DNA of 14,260 nucleotides from Clostridium sp. CAG:492. Lineage in GTDB: Bacteria; Bacillota; Clostridia; TANB77; CAG-508. Positions 14,171-14,260 of this stretch are shown here, in pieces (position 1 is the stretch's first letter; each line of letters starts with the position of its first letter). The stretch is taken from the NCBI GenBank assembly GCA_000434335.1, contig FR878304.1, positions 810 to 15,069 of the forward strand, written 5' to 3'. The notes beneath the pieces are model-generated. The model did no database searches. It saw only the letters and a program-made list of their open reading frames with translations, and was not told where the DNA came from. The translations under genes and the position numbers were made by a program.

Positions 14171-14227
14171 GTGGAAAAATGGGACGGCTCTCTTTTCCCA
14201 TTTTTTTGGAAAAAGGGACACATTTTA
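14171..14227. repeat. REP-like hairpin element upstream of glmM
   Basis: Arms AAAAATGGGA (14175-14184) and TCCCATTTTT (14196-14205) enclose an 11-base loop, and T continues to 14207. A diverged direct repeat follows: TGGAAAAATGGGAC at 14172-14185 and TGGAAAAAGGGACAC at 14207-14221. The GGGACGG...TTTTCCC pattern resembles GGGGACGG-type palindromic intergenic repeats seen in many anaerobic Bacillota. It could also end transcription from the gene beyond the window. It is much less AT-rich than its surroundings. Confidence 0.6.
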
Positions 14228-14260
14228 CTACTTTAAATTTAAAAATTTATTATTTCAAAA

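Noticed and set aside
14228..14260. Possible gene end at the right edge
   Set aside because: Only 33 AT-rich bases; no frame or motif can be judged.

Overview
The window is very AT-rich DNA from a low-GC bacterium. Every gene I can support lies on the minus strand, with strong AGGAGG-type ribosome binding sites and sigma-A promoters of the form TTGACT-17-TATAAT. Together with the Pta/AckA acetate pathway and the codon use (AAA, GAA, TTA), this suggests an anaerobic member of the Bacillota, probably a gut Clostridia-type lineage. I infer this from composition and family resemblance; there is no marker gene that fixes the taxon.

Layout in transcription order (high to low coordinates). (1) 14260-12632: an AT-rich end, a REP-like hairpin, a clear promoter and glmM (phosphoglucosamine mutase), followed by a weak promoter and a possible 27-aa ORF. 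(2) 12627-12181: a 148-aa protein of unknown function. (3) 12181-7058: a cassette of about 5 kb bracketed by two near-identical 66-bp hairpin repeats. It holds a promoter with operator-like inverted repeats and a very large protein: a possible ADP-ribosyltransferase-like N-terminus, a long middle region and an SF2 helicase. It also holds a coupled 154-aa gene, a 5'-truncated DUF4160 remnant and a frameshifted DUF2442 gene. (4) 7043-1: a housekeeping block led by a metG promoter buried in a perfect 38-bp palindrome. Its order is metG, a dNMP-kinase-like P-loop kinase, a pentapeptide-repeat protein, pta, two tandem ackA paralogues and a SprT-like zinc metallopeptidase. Gaps are 50 bp or less, so it looks like one operon.

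How they work together: Pta and the two AckA copies convert acetyl-CoA to acetate plus ATP. MetG, GlmM and the kinase are central housekeeping functions. The bracketed cassette is accessory in character. It has large proteins without a housekeeping role, broken genes, flanking repeats and its own promoter.

The most interesting points are the helicase fusion protein, the poly-A frameshift that separates 84 codons from its C-terminus, the 66-bp repeats around the cassette, the palindromic metG promoter, and the diverged tandem acetate kinases. No rRNA, tRNA, CRISPR array, transposase or integrase was seen.
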